From assembly GCA_001839685.1 (NCBI GenBank), contig MLAK01000582.1, positions 167,040 to 183,234 of the forward strand: a DNA stretch of 16,195 nt. Reading direction: 5' to 3'. This DNA is from Tritrichomonas foetus. Lineage: Eukaryota; Parabasalia; Tritrichomonadida; Tritrichomonadidae. This document shows positions 8,385-16,175 of this stretch, in pieces (position 1 is the stretch's first letter; every line of letters begins with the position of its first letter). The translations under genes and the position numbers were made by a program. The notes under the pieces were generated by a model. That model ran no database searches. It had not been told where the DNA came from and worked only from the letters and a program-made list of their open reading frames with translations.

Positions 8385-11135
8385 ATGGGCTGCGGGCACT
8401 CAAGTGCAGCTGCAGTTGAACCACCACGGCAAAAAATGGCTGAAAGGCCTGCAATGTTACAAGGACCACCTCCAATTTATTCAAACGCTTTCGAACTGAA
8501 TCCGCACGAACTCATGAAATACGATATTAAATCAATCCTTCACGATGTCAAACGAGTACCTAAGCCGCATGACATATACCCAATTGCGTGTCTTTCTGAC
8601 ACATCAATTCCACTTCTTCTTGCCGACACAAAAATTGATATGGGTGGAATTGTCGATACACGTTTGCCGATTCTCGCGTTAGCTCGAATGGAAATGGGAC
8701 GCATTATATGCTTCGGCTCACTGGAAATGATTGCTATGTGTGAAGAGGAGTTTGATGATTATGTTTATTTCTTAGAAAACATGCTGAGGTGGGTTGGCGG
8801 GCCTCATCCATTAACTAGAATTGTGCTTGTTTCACATGAACTCGCCTTTGGAAAAGAAAGAACAGAGCACATGCTATACAACCTGCGTGGTCTCGGTTTT
8901 GGCTATGAACTGATGACAAATGAAATGCTTGCAAATGGAATTGATTATACCAAATATTGCTTTTTAATTGTTGACAGCAATTTTGACCCGCCCGAATCCC
9001 TTTATGACTACATCATAAATGGCGGAGGATTAATTTGTGGGGCAGCACCAACAGGAACAGAAGACCGATTCAAAATAAATTCACTGATTACAAAAGTGGG
9101 GATCGGATATCCTGCAGGAACTCTTAATTTAGTCGTTGTTGAAGAAGATGATGATTGTGAAGAAGAATACACAGAAGTCGTCGTAAATAAATATCGTTTT
9201 CCAAAAGTGAATCCAATAACAAATGAAATTGAGGAAGAAGATATCAATCTGAATCAAAATAACAATAGTCAAAGTCAAAATGAAAGTCAAAGTCAAAATG
9301 AAAGTCAAAATCCAAATCAAAGCCAAAAACTAAATAAGGAACCAGAAAACCACCAAACAAATGATAAAAATGACAATAAAGAAAATTGTTCATATATAGT
9401 AACTGAAAACAACCACAAGAAAAATGATACTAACGAAAATTTCACTCAAAATATTGAAAATCACATAAATAGTAATAAAAATATTGATGAAAATGATAAT
9501 CCGGGAGGCGATCACGAAAATCCTGACAATAAAAAATTAGATGATAATTTGAAAGATGTTTTACAAGATTTTATTTCCGATGTAAAAACAACCAATGTTA
9601 AAGAAGTTGAGCAGCCCAAAGAATATGTTGTTGAAAAGAAGCGTATCAAAGTTGGAAGACATTTTAAAACTGAACTTTCTTTTCACGATTTAGCGAATCG
9701 AACTCTTCCTGTTTTAATTAACACAATTTTAAAGCTTCTAGGTGATACAAATAAAACAAATGAATCAATTAATAACAAACTCGCAGATGTTGATTCAATT
9801 GTTACTGCTCTTCGATATCACATTGAGCTTTTGAATAAAGGACAATGTGAGCAACTCACTTCACTCTGTGATTATGCTTTATCTTATTTACATAATTCTG
9901 AATTCGAGAAGAACAATAAAATATGTCAGGAATCAACTCAAGCTGTAATGGTTATGGCTATTACTGAGTGCTTTTTAAAGATGAGTCCACAAGAAGTTAG
10001 CCAATTTGATGTTGGTGGTTTATTCCCAGGGATATCTCAACAATTTCTTGATGAGAAAGCTGTTCATATGCAAATAAAAGACCAAAAATGGCATTCAGTT
10101 GGAATATGGATACCTCCTGGCGTTGTTTCTTTTATATCTTTCCCGAAATTTGTTGAAAATTTATGGATTCAAGTTGGATCTCATCCATGGTTCATATCAG
10201 GTAGACCTGGTCCTTGGAATCGATGGCCTTCTGTTGTTATGACTTATGAAGTAACTCGCCCACAAATTGATATTGCTACACCATATGGTGGAATGGTTTA
10301 CTTTTATACAAAACAAAAAGAATTCAAAAAGCCTTTGAAGTTTTCTGCGCAATTTTCAGATGTTTGCTTGTGTCCATTCTTTAAATATGATTCACCTGGA
10401 AAATGGGAGAAAACTTACGATCACAGAGTTCCATGGGCCGAAATACAAAGCCAATATTGTGTTTTTACTGTTCCATCAGATAATGCTCGAAATGTTCCAA
10501 AATTGGAAGATCTTTGTGATTTTTATGATGAAATAATTCTCATTTTGAATAAATTTATGGGAGCCACTTGTGAAGAACAACATTACCGAGTAGTTTTTGA
10601 TGTTGAACTTCCTGATGAGGGCTTCATTATTGGATATCCAATAGTAATAAACCTGAAAGCTATAAAGCCACTTCTTCAACAACCACCTGAACCATCACCT
10701 GAATTGTTTTCTCTTTTAACTTTAATGGCAATAACCCGTATTCCCGAAAATTTATTTGATCCATCTTTTGAAATTGCAATTGCATCAACTGCTGTTTCTT
10801 TTGTATTTCTTCAAAAATGGCCAGATGTAGATGCCTTGAAAATATCATCACATAGATCTCAAATATTCTTCGATTTTTATGATATTGTTAAACGAAAAGG
10901 AATGACTTCATTTCAACCAGTAAATGCTGCAATTGGTGATCCAAATGTCTACCAAAAAATGAACCCAAAGGATGCTGCTCAATATTACGTGAAACAAATC
11001 TCGAATTATGCATGCGAAAATATAAAATATGAATATGAATGTGATAGCACGAAGGTGTTTAGTATATCAAGCGGTGTTTCTCTTAATTCGTGCTTTTCTT
11101 TTATTTTATCAACAGATAATGAATCCGAATCTTAA
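8385..11135 (+). CDS. TCAF / M60-like family protein, N-terminally acylated, probably without peptidase activity
   Basis: 916 residues. The N-terminus MGCGHSS is a strong N-myristoylation signal (Gly2, Ser6) with Cys3 available for palmitoylation, so attachment to the cytoplasmic face of a membrane is likely. There is no signal peptide. Residues about 85-250 (ILALARMEMGRIICFGS... and INGGGLICGA) resemble the class-I amidotransferase-like N-terminal domain of TCAF proteins. Residues about 285-385 are an Asn/Gln/Ser/Glu-rich low-complexity insert encoded partly by tandem repeats. Residues about 565-810 resemble an M60-like domain: WHSVGIWIPPGV, LWIQVGSH, PYGGMVYF (633-640) and a GYPI motif at 750-753. 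Where M60 peptidases carry HExxH soon after GYPI, this protein reads LFSLLTLMAITRI, with no HExxH or obvious zinc ligands. I infer a non-proteolytic, binding or scaffold role. Vertebrate TCAFs modulate TRP channels, but that function should not be transferred. The last 40 residues are Ser-rich and variable-looking. The ATG is fixed by the acylation motif. Confidence 0.82.
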   Translation: MGCGHSSAAAVEPPRQKMAERPAMLQGPPPIYSNAFELNPHELMKYDIKSILHDVKRVPKPHDIYPIACLSDTSIPLLLADTKIDMGGIVDTRLPILALARMEMGRIICFGSLEMIAMCEEEFDDYVYFLENMLRWVGGPHPLTRIVLVSHELAFGKERTEHMLYNLRGLGFGYELMTNEMLANGIDYTKYCFLIVDSNFDPPESLYDYIINGGGLICGAAPTGTEDRFKINSLITKVGIGYPAGTLNLVVVEEDDDCEEEYTEVVVNKYRFPKVNPITNEIEEEDINLNQNNNSQSQNESQSQNESQNPNQSQKLNKEPENHQTNDKNDNKENCSYIVTENNHKKNDTNENFTQNIENHINSNKNIDENDNPGGDHENPDNKKLDDNLKDVLQDFISDVKTTNVKEVEQPKEYVVEKKRIKVGRHFKTELSFHDLANRTLPVLINTILKLLGDTNKTNESINNKLADVDSIVTALRYHIELLNKGQCEQLTSLCDYALSYLHNSEFEKNNKICQESTQAVMVMAITECFLKMSPQEVSQFDVGGLFPGISQQFLDEKAVHMQIKDQKWHSVGIWIPPGVVSFISFPKFVENLWIQVGSHPWFISGRPGPWNRWPSVVMTYEVTRPQIDIATPYGGMVYFYTKQKEFKKPLKFSAQFSDVCLCPFFKYDSPGKWEKTYDHRVPWAEIQSQYCVFTVPSDNARNVPKLEDLCDFYDEIILILNKFMGATCEEQHYRVVFDVELPDEGFIIGYPIVINLKAIKPLLQQPPEPSPELFSLLTLMAITRIPENLFDPSFEIAIASTAVSFVFLQKWPDVDALKISSHRSQIFFDFYDIVKRKGMTSFQPVNAAIGDPNVYQKMNPKDAAQYYVKQISNYACENIKYEYECDSTKVFSISSGVSLNSCFSFILSTDNESES
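9267..9313 (+). repeat. 18-bp tandem repeat inside the TCAF-like gene
   Basis: The 18-base unit AGTCAAAGTCAAAATGAA occurs twice without change (9267-9284 and 9285-9302), followed by a partial third copy. Each unit is itself built from AGTCAA steps. The unit is in frame and encodes SQSQNE, forming the core of the Asn/Gln/Ser-rich linker. Exact copies suggest recent slippage, so repeat number may vary between strains. Confidence 0.85.
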
Positions 11136-11426
11136 TATTATGTTTGTATATATAATAAATGTTTGAATTTTTACGATCAATATATTTATGACTTTTTTTT
11201 AAATATATGCTCTTATTTTTATTCTGATGGAATGATATTCTATCACCAATTAAATCCCAAATTCATATCCTCGATGATATGATAGTTGTAAAATTTCTGA
11301 GTTCTAAAGCGTGTTGATATTTCGATATTACAACTTTTCTTCGAACATTTTATACGGCCATATAAGTTTTCAAAAAACTATCATTTCCATCGTATTACGT
11401 TTATCTATTCACTCCTTCAAAAATCC
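11136..11426. other. intergenic between the TCAF-like and small coiled-coil genes
   Basis: 291 AT-rich bases. They begin with A/T runs containing TAATAAA shortly after the TCAF-like stop, a plausible polyadenylation region, and end with the Inr and leader of the next gene. Nothing else is recognisable. Confidence 0.5.
11409..11413 (+). promoter_or_regulatory. Inr TCACT of the small coiled-coil gene
   Basis: TCACT fits TCA(+1)Py(A/T), with A+1 at 11411. It gives a 16-base leader before the ATG at 11427, a typical trichomonad spacing, and it supports that start. Confidence 0.55.
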
Positions 11427-11837
11427 ATGTCTGATAGCGAAAGCTTCAAAAAATCACCAGCGAAATCACCGAAAAAACAAGGCATTCCATCTGACGATAA
11501 ATTGGAATTAAGGCAAGAGCTTCATCAAAAAGCCGCCACACTCCAAAAACATATTCACTTTGAAGCTTCAATGAAGCCGCGCATCTACAAAATGACTGTG
11601 GATGTCGATGAACTCGCTAAGGAATGTGACGAAATGGAAGCGAAAACAAAAGTGCTAGAAAAAAAGCTCGAAATTGAATATCAAAAGAAGGAAAACAGCC
11701 GTTTAACACAAGAGTTTATCAGTGAGAGAGAGAAAAAACTCCAGAAAATTAGACAACTGGAAGAAAAGCTTCAAAAAGTTTTGCGCGAAAAAGCAAATTA
11801 TCTCTCCAAAGCTGAAATGCAACTTCAGGGCGCGTAA
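11427..11837 (+). CDS. small coiled-coil protein of unknown function
   Basis: 136 residues; I do not recognise the family. Residues 1-24 are a basic Ser/Pro-rich tail with two SP motifs in KKSPAKSPKK, possible proline-directed kinase sites. Residues about 25-135 are a nearly continuous amphipathic helix, likely coiled coil from about 57 to 130 (DVDELAKECDEMEAKTKVLEKK, continuing with regular Leu/Ile spacing). It has one Cys and no membrane segment. It is very likely a real gene: it has a good Inr at 11409-11413, its composition is much less AT-biased than the flanks, and its heptad pattern persists over most of the length. A small structural or adaptor subunit of a cytoskeletal complex is the natural guess, but nothing in the sequence names the partner. 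Confidence 0.75.
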   Translation: MSDSESFKKSPAKSPKKQGIPSDDKLELRQELHQKAATLQKHIHFEASMKPRIYKMTVDVDELAKECDEMEAKTKVLEKKLEIEYQKKENSRLTQEFISEREKKLQKIRQLEEKLQKVLREKANYLSKAEMQLQGA

Positions 11838-12679
11838 TTTTATATTTCAAAATAATGTTCTCTCACAATGTAACGATGGGTGGCTTTATTTCTGTTTTTA
11901 ACAATTTAAATAAACCTAAATTAATTAAATTAAATATCATCCACAAAATTCTCGATTTTTTGAGGCCTTTTTCATTTTGTTCAATTGAATATAGTTACTT
12001 TATCAAATTAGTGAATCTACATATGGACCAGACATTTTGACAAACATGAATCATAAATATTATGGAATTGGTTTTTCGACATTTTTCGGAATAAATTTAG
12101 GCATATTGGGAATTTTTTACTTTTTAGAGTACAATATCACATTTGCATTCCTCGCTGTTAATCGATAAAATCTATTTTCATGACTGCTGTTTTTCATTCA
12201 ATGATTTTGATATCATTTTCTTCAACAATACTTGGACATTTCTTAAATTATTTCCACAACACTCAATCAATTAACGACTCACCATTTTGTTGGAAATTAT
12301 GTCAATGTCGCTGGATAACCATTCAAAAAATATGATTCTGAGAAAATGATGACAAGAACATCAATTTTTCAATCTAAGGTGGAAAAGAGTCATTCTTTTT
12401 CCAAAACTTGTTCAGTCAGCGATTTTGAGTTAAATTCGGTATTTTTCAATATGTAGGCGTAAAGAGTGAATCTATGATACCTAGGATACACTTTTTAAAG
12501 AGAATTTAGCTAATGGATTGCTTTTAATTCTATTGTAGAAAAATTAGATCGAGATGATGATGTATACAAATTTTTCAAAGAAATTGAAAAGACATACCTT
12601 TGATGGATTGTTATAAACCAATCAATAATAAAATCAATTCAATTGAATTATATTCTGAACAAGTGATCACTTTCAAGAA
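11838..12679. other. 840-bp gene-free stretch
   Basis: AT-rich with no convincing coding frame. A Met-started 61-codon frame at 11855-12040 has a chance-like composition and no good promoter context. A short open stretch at about 12530-12604 reads SIVEKLDRDDDVYKFFKEI and has a protein-like look, but it has stops on both sides and no Met. The Inr of the DENN gene lies at the right edge. Confidence 0.5.
12667..12671 (+). promoter_or_regulatory. Inr TCACT of the DENN gene
   Basis: TCACT followed by TTCAAGAA and then ATG at 12680. A+1 at 12669 gives an 11-base leader. It matches the trichomonad Inr consensus and supports the chosen start. Confidence 0.55.
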
Positions 12680-14230
12680 ATGTGCCTAAATCCAGGCTCC
12701 GATTTTAAACCAGAGGATGGTAATGTTTGGAAACAATGGGACTTTTCAGCACCGATTTTTGAAAGTTTTCTCATTTATGGACCACCTGATTTTACCGGAA
12801 TGAATCCACCAGAATGTCTTTATGAATATCCACCATTAAATAAAGCTTCTGATTACAATATGGAGTACTTTTTGTTTTTAGATGGGCCTCAATTCACTTC
12901 ACATAAGATTAATACCGAAGAAGCAATTTTGGAACTTTATAGCCTTCCTATTAAACCCTCAGATCATATTTTATCAATAAGAAGTGAATTAGGAAATCCT
13001 TTATACTTCTACAGTCTTAGATTTCGATTTACCCCGTTTTCAAGGCCATCTGTGAAGTCACAAAAACAAATTGACGAGTTTATTTTTTATAGAGATTTAA
13101 AACAATATCCAAGTTGTTTATTTGCGATATGTTTTGTTGCATCACATCCATTTCATGATCTTTATTTTCGCCTGTTAAAAACAATTGTTCAAATTGAAGC
13201 TTCTTCCCGAATAACTTCATCTAATTTAATTGACTTATCAAGATTTAATCATGGCTCTGATAAAACAACTGGAACTTGGCCTAATTGCACTTATAAAACA
13301 CGAAAAAAGTTTCTTAAGCTCTTATATGATTTAAATTTACCAAGTTTTAATGAATATTTAGTTTTTCAAATAAATCAGTCTTTGACCAAAATATGGAGAT
13401 GGAAAATGCCATCTCATGATGAAATTGGATTACAGATGGCTGTTTGGGGATCAAAATTCCTGTTTCAATGGATGAACTCGAAGGACTTTATTTCACTTTT
13501 ATCTCATCTTTTCCTTGAATATTATGTCATTGTAATTGGAGAAAATATTGAATCTATAGTAAGAAGTGTTTCTTTAATTCCACAACTTATTTATCCATTT
13601 TTTTGGACTTATCCAATAATCACAATTCTACCTGATGAAAAATATGAACTACTAGGATCTCCTGTACCGTTAATTGTTGGACTGTATAAATCACAAAAAG
13701 CAATGAACATGATAAAATCATTAGTTGATAAAGAAGCAACAGTTTTTATTGATTTGGATAAAAAAGAAATGATATTCCCAAGAAAAAAAATTGCCCCTAA
13801 AGTTGCACTATCAAATGAATATTCAAAAGCACTTAAGCCTTTATTGAGGAGTAAAAGGAAGGAATACAATAAAGAATTTCATAAATCAATTGTGAAGGCA
13901 ATTAATGACGTTACTAACATTTTTATTGAGAGAATTACAGCATCAATAATCACTAAAGTCGACAATTTCTTACCAGTTGGATCAATGTTTTCAGAAGAAT
14001 GTTATCAAGTGTTTTTTGTAAAAACAGAAATTCCTTTTGTTCAAACCCATATTAATACCCAAATGTTTTATTCTATAAAAGAACAAATTTGTAGAAAAAG
14101 GACAGATGATGAAACAAAAGAATTTACTCCACTTCAGACACTCATTTCTATTGGAGCATGGAATTTGAAAAGGTCAGGATCTATTTCACCCAGTAGTTTT
14201 GAAATGGACCCTGTTTCTTTAAACGAATAA
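12680..14230 (+). CDS. DENN-domain protein (candidate Rab guanine-nucleotide exchange factor)
   Basis: 516 residues making up a compact DENN module with little else. The uDENN part is at about 25-120: IFESFLIYGPP, ECLYEYPP and LYFYSLRFRF. The cDENN part is at about 145-360. It includes LFAICFVASHPFHDLYFRLL (147-166), then YYVIVIGENIESIVRSVSLI, PFFWTYPIITILP and YELLGSPVPLIVGL (322-335), which match the family's diagnostic IxILP...LLxSPVPxIxG string, then ATVFIDLDKKEM. A divergent dDENN follows at about 385-470. DENN proteins typically activate Rab GTPases in endosomal and secretory traffic; which Rab is involved cannot be read from the sequence. No membrane segment or extra targeting domain is present. 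The stop codon lies within TAAA, a candidate polyadenylation signal. The C-terminal 40 residues are Ser/Thr-rich and probably disordered. Confidence 0.9.
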   Translation: MCLNPGSDFKPEDGNVWKQWDFSAPIFESFLIYGPPDFTGMNPPECLYEYPPLNKASDYNMEYFLFLDGPQFTSHKINTEEAILELYSLPIKPSDHILSIRSELGNPLYFYSLRFRFTPFSRPSVKSQKQIDEFIFYRDLKQYPSCLFAICFVASHPFHDLYFRLLKTIVQIEASSRITSSNLIDLSRFNHGSDKTTGTWPNCTYKTRKKFLKLLYDLNLPSFNEYLVFQINQSLTKIWRWKMPSHDEIGLQMAVWGSKFLFQWMNSKDFISLLSHLFLEYYVIVIGENIESIVRSVSLIPQLIYPFFWTYPIITILPDEKYELLGSPVPLIVGLYKSQKAMNMIKSLVDKEATVFIDLDKKEMIFPRKKIAPKVALSNEYSKALKPLLRSKRKEYNKEFHKSIVKAINDVTNIFIERITASIITKVDNFLPVGSMFSEECYQVFFVKTEIPFVQTHINTQMFYSIKEQICRKRTDDETKEFTPLQTLISIGAWNLKRSGSISPSSFEMDPVSLNE

Positions 14231-14348
14231 AAGTGGAAATATTCTATTTCATAAACTCGACATTTTTTTTTCCAAATATAAATATCAATGACTTTTTTCA
14301 CTGATGTACAAAATTCACATAATGAACTTTTTCTATTATTTACATAAC

Positions 14349-14356
14349 AACCGTTA
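14349..14356 (+). promoter_or_regulatory. second AACCGTTA (M3-like) octamer, upstream of the BTB gene
   Basis: The same octamer as at 8372-8379. It ends about 27 bases before the Inr A+1 at 14384 and 37 bases before the ATG at 14394. An Inr plus an upstream Myb-type element is plausible, but the distance differs from the other gene. Confidence 0.4.
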
Positions 14357-14381
14357 AAAGCACTTTTCATTGTGATCTCTC

Positions 14382-14386
14382 TCATT
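14382..14386 (+). promoter_or_regulatory. Inr TCATT of the BTB/discoidin gene
   Basis: TCTCTCATTGACAAGG then ATG. A+1 at 14384 leaves a 10-base leader. The site overlaps the TTG at 14385, which argues that translation starts at the ATG at 14394 rather than at the TTG. Confidence 0.6.
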
Positions 14387-14393
14387 GACAAGG

Positions 14394-15800
14394 ATGGAAA
14401 ATAGCTTTAAACTTACTGTTAAGGATAGTGACGATACAATTACTATTATCTACAACGATAAAATATTTCGAACATCAAAATTTAATTTTTTTAGGAAATG
14501 CCGCAAGTTTGGTGAACAACCAACTTTATTATTAGAAAAAGAGTTACAAATTAGTGACAAATTTTCTATTGAATACTTTGAGCAATTTATTAAACTGACT
14601 GAAACAGGAAATATTGAAATTAATGATAATAATTTTTTTGAAATATTTGAAATGAGTTATAAGTTTGGATATCATGAACTCTTTAATTCATTAAAAGATT
14701 ATATAAATTGTCGTCCTGATGCAATAAGTCTTTTGGAACAAGTTATTCAATCAAATCAAGAAGGAGATTTTCCAAATGATTCTACAATTTATGAAAAAGA
14801 AGGTTTTTTGTCACAACATTTAGATGAATGTATAAAAAGTGGTCTTTTATTAAGCCTCCCTTTAGAATCATTATTCCGAGTTTTATGTTCACCAAACCGA
14901 GTAATTCGAGATCATCATCTTCTTTTCAATTTTGTTTTAAAATATATAAAATATAATTTAAGAAAAGGAAACAGCGAAAAAGTTGAAATTTTGGTGAGTG
15001 CTTTGGATTTTAAACAGATGAGTATGCAAGAAATAAAAGAATTTATAAATATTCCATCTTTTGATTATAATTATTTACCAAAAAATCCAGATATCTTAAT
15101 AAATAGCATTGTTCAAATGAATGAAATCTTTGAAAATCGAATTAAAATGTTGGAAAAACAAGTTCGTGAAATTTCTTTAAAAAATAATGAATTTCAACAT
15201 TGGAATGAAGAAAAATCGAAGAAAATTGAATACCATCAACCAATTTCCCAAAAAAACGAAACCAATGCTTCTATTTGTACTTTTCCAATCACAAAATATT
15301 TTTGTCATATGAATTCATTAGATGGAATTATCGCGGAATTGACAAAACAAGTTGGTGGAAATGTTTTTGATAAAAAAATTGTAGATATCACTGGAAACAA
15401 ATCTGACAATAGTTTTTTTTCTTCGATTATTGATTTTAATTCGAAAGATGTAACATATTCTTCAAAACATGAAGAAAATTCTTATTTGATTTTTGATTTT
15501 AAAGGTCATCAAGTTTCTTTAACACATTATTCCATTAAAGTTTCTGCTGTTTTAAATTCCTGCTTTCCTCGATCATGGAAACTTTCTGGATCAAATGATA
15601 AAAGTACTTGGATTCATCTGGACCAGCATATTAATGATAGCTTATTCAATGAACCTGGTGCAATAGCAACATTTCTTATTGATCCAAAAAAGCATTCCAA
15701 TAAAAATCAATATATTAAATTCCAAACCACAGGCGTGAATTCAAGAAATAGTTTTTGTTTGCAATTAAATAATATTGAGTTTTTTGGACAATATTTTTAA
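14394..15800 (+). CDS. BTB-like protein with C-terminal F5/8 type C (discoidin) domain
   Basis: 468 residues from the ATG at 14394. The frame is open from a TTG at 14385, but that codon lies inside the Inr. Residues about 5-105 have BTB/POZ-like organisation: a short strand region ending IYNDKIFRTSKF, then YFEQFIKLTETGNIEI and FFEIFEMSYKFGYHEL. About 135-230 are helical and BACK-like, followed by a short coiled coil at about 238-265 (MNEIFENRIKMLEKQVREI). About 335-468 form a galactose-binding-like F5/8C fold: SWKLSGSNDKSTWIHLD (394-410), YIKFQTTG and a final CLQLNNIEFFGQ. There is no signal peptide, so the discoidin fold is intracellular here. This architecture is, to my knowledge, a large family in trichomonads. 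A role as a cullin-3-type adaptor is possible from BTB-BACK, but the ligand is unknown. The BTB core is divergent, so that part is less certain than the C-terminal domain. Confidence 0.85.
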   Translation: MENSFKLTVKDSDDTITIIYNDKIFRTSKFNFFRKCRKFGEQPTLLLEKELQISDKFSIEYFEQFIKLTETGNIEINDNNFFEIFEMSYKFGYHELFNSLKDYINCRPDAISLLEQVIQSNQEGDFPNDSTIYEKEGFLSQHLDECIKSGLLLSLPLESLFRVLCSPNRVIRDHHLLFNFVLKYIKYNLRKGNSEKVEILVSALDFKQMSMQEIKEFINIPSFDYNYLPKNPDILINSIVQMNEIFENRIKMLEKQVREISLKNNEFQHWNEEKSKKIEYHQPISQKNETNASICTFPITKYFCHMNSLDGIIAELTKQVGGNVFDKKIVDITGNKSDNSFFSSIIDFNSKDVTYSSKHEENSYLIFDFKGHQVSLTHYSIKVSAVLNSCFPRSWKLSGSNDKSTWIHLDQHINDSLFNEPGAIATFLIDPKKHSNKNQYIKFQTTGVNSRNSFCLQLNNIEFFGQYF

Positions 15801-16048
15801 TTGGAATTCTATTTCAAATATGATGAAATTTTGTATGAAATGAAAACCAATTGTTATTTGGATTTTTACCAGTCTCTCACTCTGTACTTGGCTGAAATAT
15901 TCTACAATAATATTAATCTTGAAACCTGATTCATGTATAATGAATACAAAATATTTCATTTGCTTAAATAATTTATAAAATCACATTCAAAAATTAAAGT
16001 TAGTTTAAAATTAAAACTTGAAATCGTTGGAAAAAAGAGTTTAGAGTT
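15801..16048. other. 3' flank of the BTB/discoidin gene
   Basis: About 250 AT-rich bases with no gene, holding the BTB gene's untranslated end. Composition changes after about 16049, where GC-richer palindromic sequence begins. Confidence 0.45.
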
Positions 16049-16128
16049 AGAGAAGTGGACTTCTCTCCAAAAAGTGACAGCGGTTAGAAGTGCACTTCTC
16101 TTTTTTGGCACTTTTCCAAAGAGAAGTG
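16049..16128. repeat. cluster of AGAGAAGTG-type palindromes
   Basis: AGAGAAGTGGACTTCTCT (16049-16066) is an inverted repeat with 8-base arms and a 2-base centre. AGAAGTGCACTTCT (16086-16099) is a perfect 14-base palindrome. A further AGAGAAGTGG at 16120-16129 repeats the first arm. In all, five copies of the core in both orientations lie within 80 bases. This spacing suggests dimeric protein-binding sites or a repeat or transposon terminus. Confidence 0.7.
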
Positions 16129-16175
16129 GTATTTTTCGCGCGAAAATGTCAAATGTCCCGGTTCTTTGGCGGGCA
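16079..16175 (+). promoter_or_regulatory. candidate promoter with M3-like and E2F-like sites
   Basis: AGCGGTTA at 16079-16086 fits the M3 consensus. TTTTCGCGCGAAAA at 16133-16146 is a perfect palindrome that contains the E2F/DP core TTTCGCGC in both orientations. TTTGGCGGGC at about 16165-16174 is a second classical E2F-type site. These lie just before the A-tract at the window edge with no gene after them, so they may control a gene beyond the right end. Binding is inferred from motif form only. Confidence 0.4.

Noticed and set aside
11855..12040. 61-codon frame after the small coiled-coil gene
   Set aside because: Chance-like composition and no homology; it lies within the probable 3' region of the preceding gene.
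14385..14393. TTG at 14385 as the start of the BTB/discoidin gene
   Set aside because: It is not ATG and lies inside the Inr TCATT; the ATG at 14394 follows a normal 10-base leader.
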